The position numbers and the translations under genes were made by a program. A stretch of 64,000 nucleotides of DNA from Galligastranaerophilus_A sp964467625 (GTDB taxonomy: Bacteria > Cyanobacteriota > Vampirovibrionia > Gastranaerophilales > Gastranaerophilaceae). Within the stretch, counting starts at the first letter, position 1, and each line of letters starts with the position of its first letter. Below, one piece after another: positions 42,639-51,030 of this stretch. The stretch spans positions 434,001 to 498,000 of the forward strand of contig CAYXRM010000001.1 of the NCBI GenBank assembly GCA_964467625.1. The letters run 5' to 3'. The notes under the pieces were generated by a model. That model saw only the letters and a list, made by a program, of their open reading frames with translations. It did no database searches and was not told where the DNA came from.

Positions 42639-43615
42639 CCCTTATTAAGACTTCCTGAAATAACCTCTGTAATTTCTTGAGTGATAGCGTTTTGACGTGC
42701 TTTATTGTATTCAATTGTAAGAGTTCTTATCATTTCTTCAGCGTTATTTGTAGCGGCGGACATTGCCGTCATTCTTGAAGCAAGCTCTGAGGCTTGGGCT
42801 TCTAAAATGGATTGAAGAATTATATTTGAAATATACATAGGCACAATTTTTTGCAAAAGTGCTTTTTGGTTTGGTTCAAAAAGCTGAAATGTGTTTTGTT
42901 TGCCTTCAAAAAATGTTTTATATTCAATTTTGTTTTCTTTGTTAAATTCCTGCTTAAAGAAAGATTGAAGTTTTTTATTTTCTTTTTTTATAACAGGCAA
43001 AAGAGTCCAGCCTTCAACTTTGTATTTCATCATGTTGATGTATCTTGTGGTCACAAGCTCGATTTTGTCAATTTTATGATGAACAAATTCTTCTGCTAAA
43101 TCAAGCGCAATAATTTTGGCAGAATGAATTCCAACATCATCCAAAATTCCTGTGTAAACTTCTTTTAGGTCAAATTTATAATCAGATGAGAGTGCCTTTA
43201 TTGCGGATTCTGCTTTTTGACCCACAAGGAAAACTTTAACATTATACCCTTTTAAGTTTGCTTTTTTGATTTCTTTTGCTGCAAAACGGACTAAATTTGC
43301 CGTATATGCGCCTGCAAGCCCTTTGTTTGAAGAAATAATAACAATTCCGACCGTTTTAATTTCTCTTTCTTGAAGTAAGACAGGATAATTGTTAAGCGGG
43401 TTATCTGATTTTACTTCTTCAAATTTTTTGTCATCAATTGAATTGTAAATTTCAACAAATGTTCTGAACAATTCAAGGGTAAACGGCCTGCTCATCTTAA
43501 CGGCATTTTCCGCTTTTTTAACTTTTGCAGCTGCCACCATTTTCATTGCTCTTGTTATTTTTTGAGTGTTTTTGACACTTCGTATTCTGTCTTTTGTTTC
43601 TCTTAAGCCTGCCAT
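42635..43615 (-). CDS. atpG: ATP synthase gamma subunit
   Basis: A 326-residue central-stalk subunit of F1. The N-terminus (LRETKDRIRSVKNTQKITRAMKMVAAAKV) and the C-terminal helix (ASELASRMTAMSAATNNAEEMI) are textbook. It is longer than the usual bacterial gamma (about 285). The extra residues lie between TLLPV and FEPNQK (about 40 residues rich in Lys, Asn and Phe), near where cyanobacterial gamma subunits carry their regulatory insertion. It is the last gene of the operon and meets trpA tail to tail. Confidence 0.95.
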   Translation of the reverse strand: MAGLRETKDRIRSVKNTQKITRAMKMVAAAKVKKAENAVKMSRPFTLELFRTFVEIYNSIDDKKFEEVKSDNPLNNYPVLLQEREIKTVGIVIISSNKGLAGAYTANLVRFAAKEIKKANLKGYNVKVFLVGQKAESAIKALSSDYKFDLKEVYTGILDDVGIHSAKIIALDLAEEFVHHKIDKIELVTTRYINMMKYKVEGWTLLPVIKKENKKLQSFFKQEFNKENKIEYKTFFEGKQNTFQLFEPNQKALLQKIVPMYISNIILQSILEAQASELASRMTAMSAATNNAEEMIRTLTIEYNKARQNAITQEITEVISGSLNKG

Positions 43616-43617
43616 AG

Positions 43618-45144
43618 TTATCCTTTGTTAAAAATATTTTCGTTGAAATTTTTTAGGTGACTTGTGAGTTCTTGTTTATCTTCATCAGATAATTTTTCGC
43701 CACGGTTAAGTTTAATTTCAAGTTCTGCCATAGCGTTTGAAAAATATTCAAACCATTGTTTTTTATAGTTCATTATCTCTTGGTTTTTAATTTCGTCCAA
43801 AAAGCCTTCGTTACCCGCAAATAAAATTGTAACCTGTTGGGCAACAGATAGGGGAGAATATTGCGGTTGAATTAAAACTTGTGTTAATTTTTCCCCTTTC
43901 AAAAGTTGCGCTTTTGTAGCCGAATCAAGGTCTGAGGCAAATTGTGCAAAGGCTTCAAGTTCACGATATTGAGCCAAATCAAGCCTTAATTGTCCCGCAA
44001 CCTGTTTAATACCTTTTGTTTGCGCTGCGCCGCCTACCCTTGAAACTGAAATACCGGCATTTATTGCGGGTCTTTGACCTGCGTTAAAAAGGTTTGTTTC
44101 AAGGAAAATTTGACCGTCTGTAATTGAGATGACATTTGTTGGGATGTAAGCGGAAACGTCCCCTGCCTGTGTTTCGATAATAGGAAGTGCGGTAATTGAA
44201 CCGCCGCCAAGTTCATCTGATAATTTGCAAGCACGTTCTAAAAGCCTTGAATGCAGGTAAAATACATCCCCAGGGTATGCTTCTCTGCCTGAAGGGCGTT
44301 TTAACAGCAAGCTCATTGAACGATAGCTTTGAGCATGTTTTGTAAGGTCATCATATACAATTAAACAGTGTTTGTGTTGGTCTAAAAATTCTTCTGCTAT
44401 GGCGCAGCCTGCATATGGCGCTATATATTGAAGCGGAGCTGATGTGTCGGCAGAAGCCGCAACGATAATGGTATATTCCATTGCACCTTTTTCTTCAAGG
44501 GTTTTTGCAAGTTGTGCAATTGTAGATTTTTTCTGACCGATTGCAACGTATATGCAGATAACATTTTCATTTTTTTGGTTAATAATTGTGTCGATTGCAA
44601 TTGCGGTTTTACCTGTTTGTCTGTCCCCAATTATAAGTTCTCTTTGTCCTCTGCCAATCGGGGTAAGTGCGTCAATTGCGGTAATTCCCGTTTGAAGCGG
44701 TTCGCATACGGATTTTCTTGAAATAATCCCGGGGGCAATTTTTTCAACGGGACGTACCTTATCAAAATGAAGTTCCCCTTTGTTGTCTAAGGGGTTTCCT
44801 ACAGGGTCAATAATTCTGCCAATTAGCCCTTCTCCAACCGGAGTTGAAGCAATTTTGCCGGTGGTTTTTGCCTGCATGCCTTCTTTAATTGAGGTGTAAT
44901 CTCCTAAAATAACAGCACCAACATTGTCTTCTTCAAGGTTTAAGGCAATTCCTAAAGTGCCCTTGCCGTCCATAAATTCGATAAGCTCATTTGACATAAC
45001 ATTTTTGAGCCCATAAATTCTTGAAATACCGTCACCAACTTCAATAACCGTGCCGACATCTGCTATATCAAGTTTATCTTTATAATTTTCAATTTTTGAT
45101 TGTATAATTTTTGAGATTTCACTTGGATTAATTATCGAATTCAT
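43618..45144 (-). CDS. atpA: ATP synthase alpha subunit
   Basis: A 508-residue F1 subunit. The non-catalytic nucleotide site is visible as Walker A GDRQTGKTAIA, with CLIVYDDLTKHAQSYR as the Walker B region. ISVSRVGGAAQTKGIKQ and RPSGREAYPGDVFYLHSRLLERA are diagnostic. It lies between the delta and gamma genes; the catalytic beta subunit gene (atpD) is not in this cluster. Confidence 0.97.
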   Translation of the reverse strand: MNSIINPSEISKIIQSKIENYKDKLDIADVGTVIEVGDGISRIYGLKNVMSNELIEFMDGKGTLGIALNLEEDNVGAVILGDYTSIKEGMQAKTTGKIASTPVGEGLIGRIIDPVGNPLDNKGELHFDKVRPVEKIAPGIISRKSVCEPLQTGITAIDALTPIGRGQRELIIGDRQTGKTAIAIDTIINQKNENVICIYVAIGQKKSTIAQLAKTLEEKGAMEYTIIVAASADTSAPLQYIAPYAGCAIAEEFLDQHKHCLIVYDDLTKHAQSYRSMSLLLKRPSGREAYPGDVFYLHSRLLERACKLSDELGGGSITALPIIETQAGDVSAYIPTNVISITDGQIFLETNLFNAGQRPAINAGISVSRVGGAAQTKGIKQVAGQLRLDLAQYRELEAFAQFASDLDSATKAQLLKGEKLTQVLIQPQYSPLSVAQQVTILFAGNEGFLDEIKNQEIMNYKKQWFEYFSNAMAELEIKLNRGEKLSDEDKQELTSHLKNFNENIFNKG

Positions 45145-45155
45145 TTGCTTTTTCC

Positions 45156-45686
45156 TTATATTCTTTTTAAATTTTCTATTTTATTTTTGATACTCATATC
45201 AATTACCGTATCATCAATTTGAACAATCATCCCGCCTATTATATCTTCACATTTTACAAAGTTTAGCGCTAAATTGGCTTGGAATTTATTTTCAAGACGG
45301 GTCTTAATTGTGTTTTTGAGTTCTTCTTCAGGCTCAATTGCTAAAGTTACCGTTGTTAATTTCAGGTTATTTTTTTTATTGAATTTGTTTATTAAAATAC
45401 CCTCAATTTCATCAAGGCAATCAAGCCTGTTTTCATCAATAAGAAGAAAAATAAAGTTTAAAACTTCACAGTCAAAGCCAAAGAAAATTTCTTTTATTGC
45501 GCTTTTTTTGTCCTCTTTGGGCACTATAGGGTGAAAGATAAAACTTGAAAATTCTTGATTGTTTTCAATGTAATTTAAAATTTGTTTTATCTGCCCCAAA
45601 ATCTCGTTGTGGTCTTTATCTTTTACAACTTCAAAAATTGCTTCCCCATAGCGTTTTGCGGGTTTTTGAGCTTTTAGGTCTATCAT
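45156..45686 (-). CDS. atpH: ATP synthase delta subunit
   Basis: A 176-residue peripheral-stalk subunit that attaches the b subunits to the top of F1. The N-terminal helical domain (AKRYGEAIFEVVKDK, IFHPIVPKEDKKSAI) and the C-terminal NLKLTTVTLAIEPEEELK followed by GGMIVQIDDTVIDMSIKNKIENL match the family. It overlaps the b subunit gene by four bases. Confidence 0.9.
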   Translation of the reverse strand: MIDLKAQKPAKRYGEAIFEVVKDKDHNEILGQIKQILNYIENNQEFSSFIFHPIVPKEDKKSAIKEIFFGFDCEVLNFIFLLIDENRLDCLDEIEGILINKFNKKNNLKLTTVTLAIEPEEELKNTIKTRLENKFQANLALNFVKCEDIIGGMIVQIDDTVIDMSIKNKIENLKRI

Positions 45687-46192
45687 TTTACAGCTCCTTC
45701 AATTTTATCAAGTTCATCAAGAGAGTCTAAAATTAACTTTTTTTGCATTTTATCATTCATCATTTTTTTGACGCTGGTTAATGCAACTTCATATATTGCA
45801 CTTTGGAGTTCTTCCGTAATGTTTTGAGTTTTTTGTTTAAGGTGGGATGTTTTGAATTTTTGAAAATTATTTTCAAGAACTTCTTGCTTTTGTAGTGTTT
45901 CTTGTTCGCTTTGAAGGGTTAATTTTTCGGCAATTTGCTTTGCATTTTGCATAATTTCTTCTTTTTTATTATCCAGAGTTTTTGACTCTTTTTTTGTTTT
46001 TTTGTATTCGCTAAATGCTGTCTGCACCTCTTGAGCGCTTTTATTTACGCTGTTTTTTGTGTTGTCTGCAAGAATATTTATAAAGCTTCCCAAATTTGCT
46101 TTTTTAAAAATTAAGACAAGTATGCTCAACATAATTAAAAAATTTATGAGGTTAGAGTGTAATATGTATGTGTAAAATTCTTGTCCTGTCAT
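45683..46192 (-). CDS. atpF: ATP synthase b subunit
   Basis: A 169-residue peripheral-stalk protein: one N-terminal membrane helix (LINFLIMLSILVLIF) followed by a long charged coiled coil rich in Lys, Gln and Glu. Two b-type genes sit in tandem here; this one is nearer to delta, as atpF is in cyanobacteria. It overlaps delta by four bases and shares one base with b'. Confidence 0.88.
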   Translation of the reverse strand: MTGQEFYTYILHSNLINFLIMLSILVLIFKKANLGSFINILADNTKNSVNKSAQEVQTAFSEYKKTKKESKTLDNKKEEIMQNAKQIAEKLTLQSEQETLQKQEVLENNFQKFKTSHLKQKTQNITEELQSAIYEVALTSVKKMMNDKMQKKLILDSLDELDKIEGAVK

Positions 46193-46662
46193 TATTTTAA
46201 AATCTCATTTATTTTTGAATTATCTATACTTACTTCGCTTTTGTCAATTTTTAAAATGCTTGAAAGTGCCTCTCTTGCGTAGTTTTCCACTTCCGATTTT
46301 AAATTTGTTCTTACATCGGCAATGTCTTGCTCAAGATTGTTTTTATATTCCTGAATTGAAGTTTGTATTTCTTCTTTTTTATCAGAAATATTTTTTTGTT
46401 TTTTAAATTCATTTTCATCCGCTGTTTTCTTTAAAAGTTGGGAGCTTGCAAGTTTTGTTTTTGAAATTTCATCAGCCACATGGTTTAAAATGTTTTGAGT
46501 CTTTTCGCTTGTTTCAAAAACTGTTTTCTTGTTTTTTTCATAAAACTTTTGTCTTTCCGATATAACTTTTAAAATCGGCTTGTAACAAATGAGCTTCATT
46601 AAAAAAACGAAGATAACAAAACTTATGAAAATAAATATAAACGTTGCATCAATTGAAAGCAT
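46192..46662 (-). CDS. ATP synthase b' subunit
   Basis: A 156-residue second b-type subunit with an N-terminal membrane helix (FIFIFISFVIFVFLMKLICYKPI) and a charged coiled coil. The KPILKVISERQKF stretch after the helix is typical of b/b' proteins. Tandem b' and b subunits occur in photosynthetic bacteria and cyanobacteria, where they form a heterodimeric stalk. It lies ten bases after the c subunit gene. Confidence 0.88.
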   Translation of the reverse strand: MLSIDATFIFIFISFVIFVFLMKLICYKPILKVISERQKFYEKNKKTVFETSEKTQNILNHVADEISKTKLASSQLLKKTADENEFKKQKNISDKKEEIQTSIQEYKNNLEQDIADVRTNLKSEVENYAREALSSILKIDKSEVSIDNSKINEILK

Positions 46663-46671
46663 TTTTCTTCC

Positions 46672-46917
46672 TTATTTAATTGCAAATGCGATTAAAAGTG
46701 CAACAGCAAGAGCATAAATTGCGCAAGCTTCTATCATACCTATTCCGATATAGAAATATTTTGAAACTTGACCTTCGCTTTCAGGTTGTCTTGCGATTGA
46801 TTCGATGACTGTTTTTGTTGCCATACCAAGGCCGATAGCAGGTCCAAATGCACCAAGACCGATTGCAAGACCCATTCCAAGGTATTTGAAACATAAACCT
46901 AAAATTGTTAAATCCAT
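46672..46917 (-). CDS. atpE: ATP synthase c subunit
   Basis: An 81-residue hairpin of two membrane helices that forms the rotor ring. The polar loop carries ARQPE (42-46) and the ion-binding glutamate is Glu63 in GMIEACAIYAL. Residue 64 is Ala and helix 1 reads GAFGPAIGLG with no glutamine, so the known sodium-site pattern (Q plus E-S/T) is absent and proton coupling is the likelier reading. A good ribosome site (AAAGGAG) precedes the ATG. Confidence 0.95.
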   Translation of the reverse strand: MDLTILGLCFKYLGMGLAIGLGAFGPAIGLGMATKTVIESIARQPESEGQVSKYFYIGIGMIEACAIYALAVALLIAFAIK

Positions 46918-46935
46918 TTTTTATCTCCTTTATTA

Positions 46936-47715
46936 TTAGTGACTTTCGCTTACTGCATTTGAAACGTATGCATTTGTAAGTAATGTAAATACGAGTGCTT
47001 GTATGAAGGCAACAAAAAGCTCAAAGAACATAACAGGTAGAGCTAAAAGTGAGCCTAAAAACAAGGTAAAATCATATAAAATTGTGCCTGAGGCTGCATT
47101 GTGCAAATTCAGGGCACTTGCAATTGTGTCGGGTGAAATAACCGCACCGATTAAACAGCCAAATAATACAACCAAAACTTCGCCTGCAAAAATGTTTGCA
47201 AAAAGTCGAAGCGCAAGGGTTAAGGGCCTTGTAAAATCTTCTAAAATGTTAAAAGGGGTCATAAACCATACGGGCTGAACGTAGTGTTTAAAATAATTCA
47301 AACCTTTTGCTTTGATACCCTTATACAGGTAAAAGAACAAGACAAAAACCGCAAGGGCTGCGGTCATATTGATATCGTTTGTGGGGGACGCAAATTCACC
47401 TTGGTTTAAGTGAATTAATTTCCAAGGTAATTGCCCCATTAAGTTACTTATTATAATTAATAAAAATATGCACATTAAAACAAGAGCCGTGGAGCCTTGG
47501 TTTTTGCCCATATTTTTTGTAAGGTCAACAAAAATTGTGACAATTTGTTCAAAAATTGCCTGTAATTTGTTTGGAATTATGTTCAATCTGCAAGAAGCTA
47601 ACATCGCAAAGAAAAGTATAAATGCCATAGCAAGCCACATGGAAATTAAAGTATCCATATGAACATCAAGTCCGAAAAGTTTCGCTATATAGTGTTCCCC
47701 GATGTTTAAATTCAT
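46936..47715 (-). CDS. atpB: ATP synthase a subunit
   Basis: A 259-residue membrane subunit that forms the ion channels beside the c ring. The conserved fourth-helix region PLTLALRLFANIFAGEVLV contains the essential arginine. The C-terminal helices (FELFVAFIQALVFTLLTNAYVS) are typical. It is the first gene of the operon, preceded by AAAAGGAG four bases before the ATG and by a -10-like TATAAT at 47739-47744. No atpI-like gene is seen upstream. Confidence 0.95.
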   Translation of the reverse strand: MNLNIGEHYIAKLFGLDVHMDTLISMWLAMAFILFFAMLASCRLNIIPNKLQAIFEQIVTIFVDLTKNMGKNQGSTALVLMCIFLLIIISNLMGQLPWKLIHLNQGEFASPTNDINMTAALAVFVLFFYLYKGIKAKGLNYFKHYVQPVWFMTPFNILEDFTRPLTLALRLFANIFAGEVLVVLFGCLIGAVISPDTIASALNLHNAASGTILYDFTLFLGSLLALPVMFFELFVAFIQALVFTLLTNAYVSNAVSESH

Positions 47716-47738
47716 AAAACTCCTTTTCCCGTATGTTT

Positions 47739-47744
47739 ATTATA
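47739..47744 (-). promoter_or_regulatory. -10 element of the probable ATP synthase operon promoter
   Basis: A perfect TATAAT on the minus strand lies 23 bases before the atpB start codon. No convincing -35 box is found at the standard distance, so only the -10 element is claimed. Confidence 0.4.
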
Positions 47745-47800
47745 CAACAAAAATATTGTTTTAACTTATCTTGAATTAATTTTTAACGAACAATAGACGA

Positions 47801-47829
47801 TTGACAGCCAAAACCCTTATTGGTAAAAG
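47801..47829 (+). promoter_or_regulatory. Probable promoter of the two-component genes
   Basis: A perfect TTGACA (47801-47806) is followed after 17 bases by TAAAAG (47824-47829). The predicted leader to the ATG at 47993 is about 160 bases. I see no strong structure in the leader. Confidence 0.45.
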
Positions 47830-47992
47830 ATTGTGTGTAAAAATCAATCTTAAGATTTAGATAATTGTGTTAAGCAAAAATCTCCATTTTTCAATCCCAA
47901 TGTGGATGAAGCCCTCATATATACAGGCTATTATTTCTATGTAATCAACCAATTAAATTAGACTATCAGGATGAAATTGCGGAGGATAAAAA

Positions 47993-48703
47993 ATGAGAAG
48001 ACTTGATTTTCAAAGAAAAACGAGAGTTCTTGTAGTTGATGACAATTATGACCATGCATCGGGTATTAGAGAACTGATTAACCTTGAAGGGGATTATGAG
48101 GTTATTGCAAATGCGGGAAATGCAAATGTTGCTATTTCTCTTATTAAAAAATATCAACCCGATATTGTTTTAATGGACATGAACATGCCTGAAACGGACG
48201 GTATTACCGCAATTATGAAAATTTCTGAATTAAATTTGGACACAAGAGTTGTTGTCCTTACAGCGTATGACGATCCTGATTTAATTTTTAGAGCAATGAA
48301 ATTGGGTGCAAAAGGCTATATTTTAAAAACAATGGCATCACATCAATTAATTCATGCGCTTGATGAAGTTTCACAAGGCAAAATTTATCTTCCCAATGTT
48401 TTATGCACAAGATTTTTTGATTACTTCCAAAACTTTGAAAAAAATCAGCAATCAAAAATGGCAGAAGATGAAAACAACCTTTTAAACGAACTTACAAACA
48501 GAGAAGAAGAAGTTTTATCCCTTTTGGTTCAAGGAATTACATATAAAGGGGTGGCTCAAAAACTTTTCATTTCTGAAACAACGGTTAAAACACATGTTAA
48601 TAACATTTTCCAAAAACTTCAGGTAAATGACAGAACACAAGCTGTATTATATGCAATAAACAAGGGTTTTTTGAACAAACAAAAAATGAAAATCGCAGTT
48701 TAA
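47993..48703 (+). CDS. NarL/LuxR-type response regulator
   Basis: A 236-residue regulator. The receiver domain (about 10-130) has the acidic pocket VVDDN (15-19), phosphoacceptor Asp62 in VLMDMNMP, the threonine switch VVVLTAYDD and the lysine in GYILKTMAS. The LuxR-type helix-turn-helix (about 165-230) reads LTNREEEVLSLLVQGITYK and ISETTVKTHVNNIFQKLQV. A strong GGAGG precedes the ATG. It is followed 21 bases later by a histidine kinase gene that is its likely partner. Its target genes are unknown. Confidence 0.93.
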   Translation: MRRLDFQRKTRVLVVDDNYDHASGIRELINLEGDYEVIANAGNANVAISLIKKYQPDIVLMDMNMPETDGITAIMKISELNLDTRVVVLTAYDDPDLIFRAMKLGAKGYILKTMASHQLIHALDEVSQGKIYLPNVLCTRFFDYFQNFEKNQQSKMAEDENNLLNELTNREEEVLSLLVQGITYKGVAQKLFISETTVKTHVNNIFQKLQVNDRTQAVLYAINKGFLNKQKMKIAV

Positions 48704-48724
48704 TTTAAGCTTTGGAAATTTATT

Positions 48725-49921
48725 ATGTACAAAAAACAAAAAAGTTTAGAATCGTTTTTGAATTTTTATATGGAGCAGGACGAACTGTTTTCAAGGAGTT
48801 CGGTTGTTTCGATAGTAAGGTCGATGCTTGAGCCTGTTGCAAACAAAAATGCGGTATCTTTAATTTTTACAAGGTTTAAAAATAAAGAAAATCTAGAGAG
48901 CTTAATTAAACGTCTTGAATATTGCAATAATGTTGAAATGGTCGATGTTACCGTTCCTAACACCTTAATTAAAGACAATTACGTTGAACTTGAGTTTGTT
49001 ATATTTACATCTCCAAGATACAACTTTGTTTTAATGTGGGATTATTCTGCAGATGAAGATAAAAATTATACAAAATTGTTCTTCCTTGCAAATTCAAGAA
49101 AAGTGAACGATGTATATGAAATACTTCAAACTAATTTAAATCAAGATTATCGAGATAAATTTTATTTGCATAAACCCGAAAGACGTGAAAATGAGCTTTT
49201 AAACGAAGCGTTGTTTGGGGTTTTGAGAAAATTAAATTCTGCAACTGAAGAAAATTCATATAAGGACGAAAATCTTTTTGTAGATTTGACCGATGAGAGC
49301 GATTTGGACGAAAATATAAGACAAATAAGCCATGAGATTAAAAATCAGCTTTCAATTTTGGATATTTATACAAATTTAATTGAAAAACAAACGGGAAAAA
49401 GCAACCATATAGATATTTTAAAGAAAACAATATCTTGCATTTATCTTCAATTGAATAATTTAAAAAATTATGAAACAGATAATATTAAAGAGGTTGTTTT
49501 GCAAGATGTTCTTTTGCAGTCTGTGCATATATTTGATGAAATTGCAAAACAAAACGGAAATAAAATTCAATACAGTGAAGTGCCATATGATGTTCATTGC
49601 TTTGCGGATGAAAACAAGTTGCTTTCTGTGATAAATAATGTCGTGAAAAACGCAAATGAAAGTACAAAAAATGACGTTATAGAAATTGATTTAAAAACGG
49701 ACAAGAATTTTGCCTTAATACAAATTACAAACCATGGCGAGATGATTAAAGAAGAAAATAAAAAGAAAATTTTTGACAAAAATTTTACAACAAAATCAAA
49801 TGGTTATGGGGTCGGGCTTTATTTTTGCCAAAATTATCTAAAGTCTATTAAAGGGGAGATTGTTCTTTTGACTTCAGATAAAGAAAAAACAACATTTCAA
49901 ATTAAATTGCCCATAAATTAA
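48725..49921 (+). CDS. Histidine kinase with a non-standard sensor region
   Basis: A 398-residue protein with no membrane segment, so a cytoplasmic kinase. Residues 1-150 form a region I do not recognise that contains hydrophobic strands (NYVELEFVIFTSPRYNFVLMW). The phosphoacceptor is His203 in IRQISHEIKNQLS. The ATPase domain follows, with N-box SVINNVVKNANES and G-box GYGVGLYFCQNYLKS. The usual DNGPG of the first G-box is replaced by TNHGEMI. It is transcribed with the response regulator at 47993. Confidence 0.88.
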   Translation: MYKKQKSLESFLNFYMEQDELFSRSSVVSIVRSMLEPVANKNAVSLIFTRFKNKENLESLIKRLEYCNNVEMVDVTVPNTLIKDNYVELEFVIFTSPRYNFVLMWDYSADEDKNYTKLFFLANSRKVNDVYEILQTNLNQDYRDKFYLHKPERRENELLNEALFGVLRKLNSATEENSYKDENLFVDLTDESDLDENIRQISHEIKNQLSILDIYTNLIEKQTGKSNHIDILKKTISCIYLQLNNLKNYETDNIKEVVLQDVLLQSVHIFDEIAKQNGNKIQYSEVPYDVHCFADENKLLSVINNVVKNANESTKNDVIEIDLKTDKNFALIQITNHGEMIKEENKKKIFDKNFTTKSNGYGVGLYFCQNYLKSIKGEIVLLTSDKEKTTFQIKLPIN

Positions 49922-49951
49922 AGCAACATAAAACAACACATAAAAACTTTT

Positions 49952-49978
49952 AGCCCTTATTTTTTTAAGGGCTTTTTA
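49952..49978 (+). terminator. Terminator after the histidine kinase gene
   Basis: AGCCCTTA (49952-49959) pairs with TAAGGGCT (49966-49973), followed by TTTTATT. The hairpin also contains the last codons and stop of the convergent glycosyltransferase gene at 49965. Confidence 0.8.
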
Positions 49979-50876
49979 TTGAATTTATTGCGGCTTTTAA
50001 TTGAGGGATAAACCTTGAAATTGAATTTTCCTTGTCATAAGAAAGTTCATTTCCACACCAGTCTAAAAGAAAAGTTTTGGACAAATCTGCCTTACCTTTT
50101 TTATACCGTTCTTTATGTTCTTCATATGATTTTGTAAAATAATGGTGGATAATTATATCTTCGTAATTTGGCTTACAAAAGGGGCCGTACATTTCTTCAT
50201 TTTTTGTGTTTATAATTTTTGAACCAATTTTATGTATAAAAAAGTGAGGATGATAAGTCATAATAACGCTTCTTGGGTTTAATATTGTTTTTATGTGGTT
50301 GTTTCTATCTACCCTAAAATCACATTTTTGAAAATTTTCAACTACAAGCCCTTTGGGCTTTTTATAGTGACCGCAAAACCCGTGCAAAAGCCAATTTATA
50401 TTAATTGCGTCAAAGTTCCCGTAAGTTTTTTCTTTTTCTTTTAGATAATCGACAACACTGTTTAATTTAGTTGGGGTTATAAATTCATCTGCATCAATAA
50501 ATGCCATATATTTAACATCGTTTTTGTTTTCAATTATTGAATTGTTGTATGCTTTTGCTTGAACCCCCTTTCCTTTTATGTATTTATATTTTACCGAATT
50601 ATCTTTTATATAGGGCAGAAGAATTTCTTTTATGTTATCTGTGCTTTCATTGTCGTATATATAAAATTTCGTAACCCCCATTATTTTATGAAACTCAAGC
50701 CATTCTTCTATATAGGGGGCTTCATTTTTTATTATTATTGTAATTCCCAAAAAATCTTTAAAAGAGGTTTTGTTTTTTGAAAAATATGCCAAAAATAAGT
50801 GTTTTAAAAATTCAATAATTCCAAAAATTTTTATACATTTTAAAAGCGCTTTGATTTTTAAAAACTTTAGTTTCAT
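49965..50876 (-). CDS. Glycosyltransferase, GT2/GT92-like
   Basis: A 303-residue GT-A enzyme. GITIIIKNEAPYIEEWLEFHKIMGVTKFYIYDNESTD is the N-terminal nucleotide-sugar fold of the glyco_tranf_2_4/GT92 group, and the metal-binding DxD lies in MAFIDADEFI. The first 30 residues are basic and hydrophobic, possibly peripheral to the membrane. It is a single gene, probably for surface polysaccharide or lipid glycosylation. The donor and acceptor cannot be inferred. Confidence 0.82.
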   Translation of the reverse strand: MKLKFLKIKALLKCIKIFGIIEFLKHLFLAYFSKNKTSFKDFLGITIIIKNEAPYIEEWLEFHKIMGVTKFYIYDNESTDNIKEILLPYIKDNSVKYKYIKGKGVQAKAYNNSIIENKNDVKYMAFIDADEFITPTKLNSVVDYLKEKEKTYGNFDAININWLLHGFCGHYKKPKGLVVENFQKCDFRVDRNNHIKTILNPRSVIMTYHPHFFIHKIGSKIINTKNEEMYGPFCKPNYEDIIIHHYFTKSYEEHKERYKKGKADLSKTFLLDWCGNELSYDKENSISRFIPQLKAAINSIKSP

Positions 50877-50926
50877 AATTAATCTCTTTTTTTTAAAAAA
50901 ATATTATACATGAAAATTTTTTAAGG

Positions 50927-50932
50927 TATAAT
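50927..50932 (+). promoter_or_regulatory. -10 element upstream of tRNA-Gly
   Basis: A perfect TATAAT lies 24 bases before the mature tRNA-Gly 5' end, about where a tRNA promoter's -10 box would be expected. The -35 region is weak. Confidence 0.4.
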
Positions 50933-50955
50933 ATTCACATAAGAAAACTTTATTT

Positions 50956-51027
50956 GCGGGCGTAATTCAGTGGTAGAATGCAACCTTCCCAAGGTTGACG
51001 CCGAGGGTTCGAGTCCCTTCGCCCGCT
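50956..51027 (+). tRNA. tRNA-Gly (anticodon CCC)
   Basis: The acceptor stem pairs GCGGGCG (50956-50962) with CGCCCGC (51020-51026), and T51027 is the discriminator base. The anticodon arm is CAACC-TTCCCAA-GGTTG, giving anticodon CCC for codon GGG. The T arm GAGGG-TTCGAGT-CCCTT is standard. CCA is not encoded; a T run follows directly and may end transcription. Confidence 0.95.
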
Positions 51028-51030
51028 TTT

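Noticed and set aside
47970..48004. Eleven-codon overlapping upstream frame before the response regulator
   Set aside because: The ATG has no proper ribosome site of its own and the frame overlaps the regulator's strong GGAGG site; probably coincidence.
50956..51027. tRNA-Gly as an integration site
   Set aside because: No integrase and no repeated tRNA 3' end were seen in the flanking sequence.
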